A DNA stretch of 64,000 bases. Source: Nocardia beijingensis NBRC 16342 (GTDB taxonomy: Bacteria > Actinomycetota > Actinomycetes > Mycobacteriales > Mycobacteriaceae). The translations under genes were made by a program, and so were the position numbers. This document shows, piece by piece, positions 60,742 to 64,000 of the stretch (within the stretch, counting starts at the first letter, position 1; every line of letters begins with the position of its first letter). Under the pieces are notes generated by a model, which ran no database searches, was not told where the DNA came from, and saw only the letters and a list, made by a program, of their open reading frames with translations. Location of the stretch: positions 62,001 to 126,000 of the forward strand of contig NZ_BDBC01000018.1 in the NCBI RefSeq assembly GCF_001612785.1. The letters run 5' to 3'.

Positions 60742-61566
60742 GTGAGCGGGCGCGACAGGTACGGTGACATCTTCTCCGGACATCCTCGATCGAGGAGAAG
60801 GGCGGTGCCGACGGTCACCGCGGAACGCGACCTGGTCGTCGAGGACGCCGCCACCGGATTCTGCGGCGCCGTGGTCGGATTCGATCGCAGCTACGACGGC
60901 GAGTTCGTGAAACTGGAGGACGCCGGCGGCACGGTGCGCCTGTTCGCGCTGCGCGAGGCCGCGTTCCTCATCGACGGCGAGCCGGTGACGCTGGTGCGGC
61001 CGCGGGCCGCCCCGCCGAAGACGCCGAACCGCTCCGCCTCCGGCTCCACCCGGGTCGATGGCCTGCGCGCGCGGGTCGCGCGCGGCAGCCGGGTCTGGGT
61101 GGAGGGCGTGCACGACGCCGCGCTGGTCGAGCGGGTATGGGGCCACGACCTGCGGGTCGAGGGCGTGGTCGTCGAGCAGCTGGAAGGACTGGACAACCTC
61201 GCCGCTCGGCTCGCGGACTTCCGGCCCGGCCCCGGCAGGCGGGTCGGCGTGCTGGTCGACCACCTGGTCACCGGTTCGAAGGAGACCCAGCTGACCACCG
61301 GGCTGGGGCCGCACGTCCTGGTCACCGGGCACCCGTTCGTCGACATCTGGCAAGCGGTGCGCCCGGCCACCCTCGGCATCGCACGGTGGCCGCAGGTGCC
61401 GCGCGACGAGGACTGGAAGACCGGCGTCTGCTCGCGCCTGCGCTGGGGTTCCCCGCAGGACGGCTGGCGGAAGGTGTACGAGGCGGTGTCCTCCTTCCGC
61501 GATCTGGAGGCGCCCCTCATCGGCGCGGTCGAGCGACTCATAGATTTCGTCACCGAACCGGGCTAG
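60742..61566 (+). CDS. DUF3097 family protein
   Basis: Cytoplasmic protein of 274 aa matching the actinobacterial DUF3097 family: N-terminal RDRYGDIFSGHPRSRR, then ATGFCGAVVGF, and VDHLVTGSKETQL in the centre. The central part (RGSRVWVEGVHDAALVERVWG) is reminiscent of TOPRIM-like metal-binding folds, which is speculative. The GTG start at 60742 is supported by the conserved N-terminus. It is divergent from nfeD, matching the mycobacterial order. Confidence 0.82.
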   Translation: MSGRDRYGDIFSGHPRSRRRAVPTVTAERDLVVEDAATGFCGAVVGFDRSYDGEFVKLEDAGGTVRLFALREAAFLIDGEPVTLVRPRAAPPKTPNRSASGSTRVDGLRARVARGSRVWVEGVHDAALVERVWGHDLRVEGVVVEQLEGLDNLAARLADFRPGPGRRVGVLVDHLVTGSKETQLTTGLGPHVLVTGHPFVDIWQAVRPATLGIARWPQVPRDEDWKTGVCSRLRWGSPQDGWRKVYEAVSSFRDLEAPLIGAVERLIDFVTEPG

Positions 61567-61721
61567 CGGCCGCTCGCGGGAGCCGCACCGGCGACGCCGG
61601 ACGGTATCCGCACGGGTCCGCTTGCCGCAGGCAGCGCGGCCCGCGCGGTTTCCGTGCTGCTCACCGATGCCGTCGCGGATGGATGCCCACCGGTAGCGCC
61701 CACCCTTTATGCTCGATAATT

Positions 61722-62537
61722 ATGTGCTCTCCAAGTGCGACGCTGACGGTGTGGGCGAGCTCCTGGCTGGCCGGCTGCAGTGCGCCCGACGACGTTTTGG
61801 CCGCCTTGCACGCGTGGGCGCCGAAGCACACCATCGCGGCCGGTGATCCGCTCACCGGCGGTCGCACCGACCTACCCTGGTCCGCCCACGGCAACCTGCC
61901 GGGGAGCGGAGTCATGGCGCTGCTCAAAGTGTTTCGCGAGACGATGGCCCAGCCCGGGGCGCAAGTGCGGTTGGTGCTCCCCGTCCCCGGCGACGTCCGG
62001 GGCCTCCCCGGGGGCACGGCGTTCGCCGCCGACGCGATCGAGGCTGGCGAGGGCATGCTGATCGGTGTTCCCGGCGCCGATGGCACCGGTCTGATCCCGC
62101 GCTGGGCCGAGGACGACACGCTGCAGTGGACCGTCTACAGCGCGCCCATACCGGCGGCGCCCGGCCCTGACATGTCCCTCGGCGAAGCCGAATACGCGAT
62201 GCGCGAAGCGGTCCGCGACGCCGCCGACGCGCTGATGAAACTGCACACCACCTCGCTCGGCGCGGCCGACGCCGATCCCCGCGAGCTCATCGAAGCCGAA
62301 CTGGCCGACTACTCGCGGCACGACTATCCCGAGTCGATTCCGTTGCGCGCCAGGCGCATTCTCGACACCGCCGATCATGTCGCCGCCATCCTCACGGTCG
62401 CGCAGCGGGAGCCCGCGTCCGCGCCGACCTCCGCCAGCGCGATCGGCGCGCAGGAATCGCTCCTGCGGCCGCTGTGGGACGCGATCCGCGCCGCGCGCCT
62501 GGTCGCCGTGCACGCCTCCGCGCGCGGAAGTCGCTGA
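61722..62537 (+). CDS. Hypothetical protein, possibly leaderless
   Basis: A 271-aa soluble protein without signal peptide or TM helix. Segments include LPGSGVMALLKVFRETM and EYAMREAVRDAADALMKLH. I do not recognise the family. A TATGCT box at 61708-61713 lies 8 nt before the ATG, and no ribosome site is visible, so a leaderless transcript is likely. It may be a regulatory or scaffold protein; function unknown. It lies between DUF3097 and a secreted protease. Confidence 0.7.
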   Translation: MCSPSATLTVWASSWLAGCSAPDDVLAALHAWAPKHTIAAGDPLTGGRTDLPWSAHGNLPGSGVMALLKVFRETMAQPGAQVRLVLPVPGDVRGLPGGTAFAADAIEAGEGMLIGVPGADGTGLIPRWAEDDTLQWTVYSAPIPAAPGPDMSLGEAEYAMREAVRDAADALMKLHTTSLGAADADPRELIEAELADYSRHDYPESIPLRARRILDTADHVAAILTVAQREPASAPTSASAIGAQESLLRPLWDAIRAARLVAVHASARGSR

Positions 62538-62560
62538 TCTCATGTCCCGGGCGGTCTGAC

Positions 62561-63313
62561 ATGCGCTTTCCCCGTCGTCGCCGCACGGCCGCCCTCACCG
62601 TACTGACGGTGCTAGGTCTCACCCTGCACGCCCCCGCCTCGGCGATCGTCGGCGGCGCCGACGCCACCACAGCGCAGTACCCGTGGCTGGCGGCCATCGG
62701 CACGCCGTTGTTCCTCACCCGCGCTTCCGGGCAGTTCTGCGGCGGCGCGCTCATCGCGCCGGACCAGGTCATCACGACGGCGCACTGCGTGGCCCTGGCA
62801 CAGACGCTGGCACAGACACTCACCGTCACCTTCGGCCGCGACGACCTGCGTGAAAACGACGGCAAAACCGTGCACGTCAAGAACATTCGCATTCATCCCG
62901 GCTTCCGGTCCACCGTTCTGGACATGACGACCGCCTATCACGACGACGTCGCGATCCTCACCCTGGACGAGCCGCAGGCCGGCCCGACCATCACCGTCGC
63001 CGCGCCCGCTTCGGGCACCGCGACCATCCTGGGCTGGGGCGCGACCTCCGAGACCGACGAAACCAACACTCGATTGCGCGCCGCGAAGGTCCCGCTGGCC
63101 GCCGACGGTGAGTGCGCCACCGCCTATGGTTCCGCCTTCGATCCGTCCACCATGCTCTGCGCAGGCACGCCCACCGCGGACACCGCTCAGTACGACAGCG
63201 GCGGGCCGATGCTCGTCGACGGGCGTCTCGCCGGTCTCACGTCCTGGGGAGTTGGCGCGGCACGCCCCGGCTTCCCCACTGTCTACACCCGCCTGACCAG
63301 CCCGGACTTCTGA
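62561..63313 (+). CDS. Secreted trypsin-like serine protease
   Basis: S1-family protease of 250 aa. Signal peptide residues 1-29 precede the activation site, with IVGG as the mature N-terminus. The triad is His in TTAHC near residue 70, Asp in HDDVAIL near 129, and Ser in YDSGGPM near 211. The usual GDSGGP is YDSGGP here, a small departure beside the oxyanion hole. Paired cysteines indicate disulfides. Extracellular protein cleavage is expected. Confidence 0.88.
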   Translation: MRFPRRRRTAALTVLTVLGLTLHAPASAIVGGADATTAQYPWLAAIGTPLFLTRASGQFCGGALIAPDQVITTAHCVALAQTLAQTLTVTFGRDDLRENDGKTVHVKNIRIHPGFRSTVLDMTTAYHDDVAILTLDEPQAGPTITVAAPASGTATILGWGATSETDETNTRLRAAKVPLAADGECATAYGSAFDPSTMLCAGTPTADTAQYDSGGPMLVDGRLAGLTSWGVGAARPGFPTVYTRLTSPDF

Positions 63314-63332
63314 GTCACCGGCGCGGCGCTGC

Positions 63333-63749
63333 TCACCGCTGGGGCGGGTACGGCGGCTGCTGCGGCGGGTACTGGTGCTGTGGTGGGTACTGCTGGTATT
63401 GCGGTTGCCCCTGCGGCGGGTAGGGCTGCTGATACTGCGGCGCGGGATACTGCGGTTGTCCCTGGATGTTCTGCTGCGGAAGATACTGCTGGGGGTACTG
63501 CTGCTGCGGATAATGCTGCTGGTTCTGATTCGACTTGTTCCGCTTACTCAGCCAGATCACGAGCCCGATCACCACGGCGACGACACCGATGCACAGCAGC
63601 AGACCGCCGATCGAGAAACCACCGCCGCCACTGCTGCGGCCGCGGCGCCTGGCCTCGGTGGCGTCGAGCGCCACGGTCCATACGTTCGCATCGGACCAGG
63701 TGTGCGGGTCGAGCGCGGCGGCGTTGGTCAGCACGTCGGCATAGGTCAT
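63333..63749 (-). CDS. Membrane-anchored protein with QYP-rich tail
   Basis: A 138-aa protein. A polar N-terminus with a short Gly-rich linker precedes one TM helix (about residues 47-67), followed by a basic stop-transfer sequence. The C-terminal half is made of PQ/QYP-type repeats (QYPQQ, QPYPPQ and similar units). The topology suggests the repeat tail outside or inside the membrane with few contacts; function unknown. It is downstream of hemH on the same strand. Confidence 0.7.
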   Translation of the reverse strand: MTYADVLTNAAALDPHTWSDANVWTVALDATEARRRGRSSGGGGFSIGGLLLCIGVVAVVIGLVIWLSKRNKSNQNQQHYPQQQYPQQYLPQQNIQGQPQYPAPQYQQPYPPQGQPQYQQYPPQHQYPPQQPPYPPQR

Positions 63750-63819
63750 CGAGAGTTACCCCCCAGAGAATCGGATTCGGTGATCGGTCGCAGGCGATGC
63801 TATCCGCGACCGATCGTCC

Positions 63820-64000
63820 TCAATTCCCAGCAGTGGGACGGCGCGTGATCGCGCAGCAGCCGACGGCACAGGGCGCGCCGTCGCGCGTGCAGCCGTAGCC
63901 GGGGACCGCACCGAGCCGCCGTGGTTCGGCTCCGCGCAGTTGCTCGCAGATCAACTCGACGACCAGCTTCGCGAAGCGCGGATCGCTTCCCGGCGTCGCG
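63820..64000 (-). CDS. hemH: Ferrochelatase C-terminus (partial)
   Basis: Only the last 59 codons are in the window. The tail carries SDPRFAKLVVELI and then a cysteine cluster, CTRDGAPCAVGCC, ending at TGA 63820-63822. The Cys spacing (C-x6-C) resembles the C-terminal [2Fe-2S] ligands of actinobacterial ferrochelatases, and the nearby SPFH-nfeD-DUF3097 set matches the mycobacterial hemH region. Ferrochelatase inserts Fe(II) into the porphyrin to complete heme synthesis. A different Cys-tailed protein cannot be excluded without the N-terminus. Confidence 0.65.
   Translation of the reverse strand, partial: ATPGSDPRFAKLVVELICEQLRGAEPRRLGAVPGYGCTRDGAPCAVGCCAITRRPTAGN

Noticed and set aside
63345..63540. 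Repetitive DNA suspected as a CRISPR-like or satellite array
   Set aside because: The repeats are the coding sequence of QYP/PQ units in a membrane protein; there are no spacers or repeats of CRISPR length.

Overview
The window is GC-rich (about 70%) and densely coded, with GTG and TTG starts and many 4-bp ATGA/GTGA stop-start overlaps. It has the markers of a mycolic-acid actinobacterium: two antigen-85-like mycolyltransferases, two MmpL transporters, a Mas/Pks2-like polyketide synthase with a PapA-type acyltransferase, and a hemH/nfeD/SPFH neighbourhood arranged much as in mycobacteria. The best guess is a Nocardia species. The main support is a cluster that looks like the nocardiolactone (nlt) beta-lactone pathway. 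Genus and all functions are inferred from sequence motifs alone.

Region 1 (1-6592). A leftward four-gene redox operon (PF10118-type metal-dependent hydrolase, ferredoxin reductase, flavin monooxygenase, partial SDR) is divergent from a TetR regulator, with two tandem palindromes between them. A cysteine-rich SufR-like regulator and folE follow, also divergent.

Region 2 (7125-15435). This rightward operon has two OleA-like thiolases (the second lacks the catalytic Cys), an OleC-like AMP-ligase/beta-lactone synthetase, a 93-aa membrane protein, an OleD-like reductase, a condensation-fold acyltransferase and an MmpL transporter. No OleB-type decarboxylase is present, so the expected product is a lipid beta-lactone rather than an olefin. 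The acyltransferase and MmpL suggest further tailoring or export.

Region 3 (15725-17926). An ECF41-type sigma factor lies with its typical FAD oxidoreductase partner, preceded by a matching promoter.

Region 4 (18097-33237). This is a second envelope-lipid locus: an iterative reducing PKS (KS-AT-DH-ER-KR-ACP), a PapA-like acyltransferase and an unknown 227-aa protein in one operon ended by a strong hairpin. A divergent MmpL follows, then an MFS exporter and two divergent antigen-85-like enzymes. No FAAL ligase or trehalose sulfotransferase is in view.

Region 5 (33234-44226). This is a repair block. recC lies upstream, then recB and recD; a 15-codon mini-ORF, an ECF sigma factor, a methyl-DNA methyltransferase, a 2OG-Fe(II) oxygenase and a small Ada-like zinc protein follow. 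Most junctions are 4-bp overlaps, so double-strand-break repair and alkylation repair may share one transcript.

Region 6 (44475-64000). This is mixed chromosomal content: a serine hydrolase, a cytochrome P450, NDH-2, a secreted Ala-rich protein, ureF-ureG-ureD without ureABC beside them, an SDR, a very Trp-rich membrane protein, an MFS exporter with its TetR and operators, a quinone reductase, an O-methyltransferase, a secreted SGNH hydrolase, SPFH-NfeD, a DUF3097 protein, a trypsin-like protease, and the C-terminus of a likely ferrochelatase. I saw no tRNA, rRNA, insertion sequence, integrase or CRISPR array.
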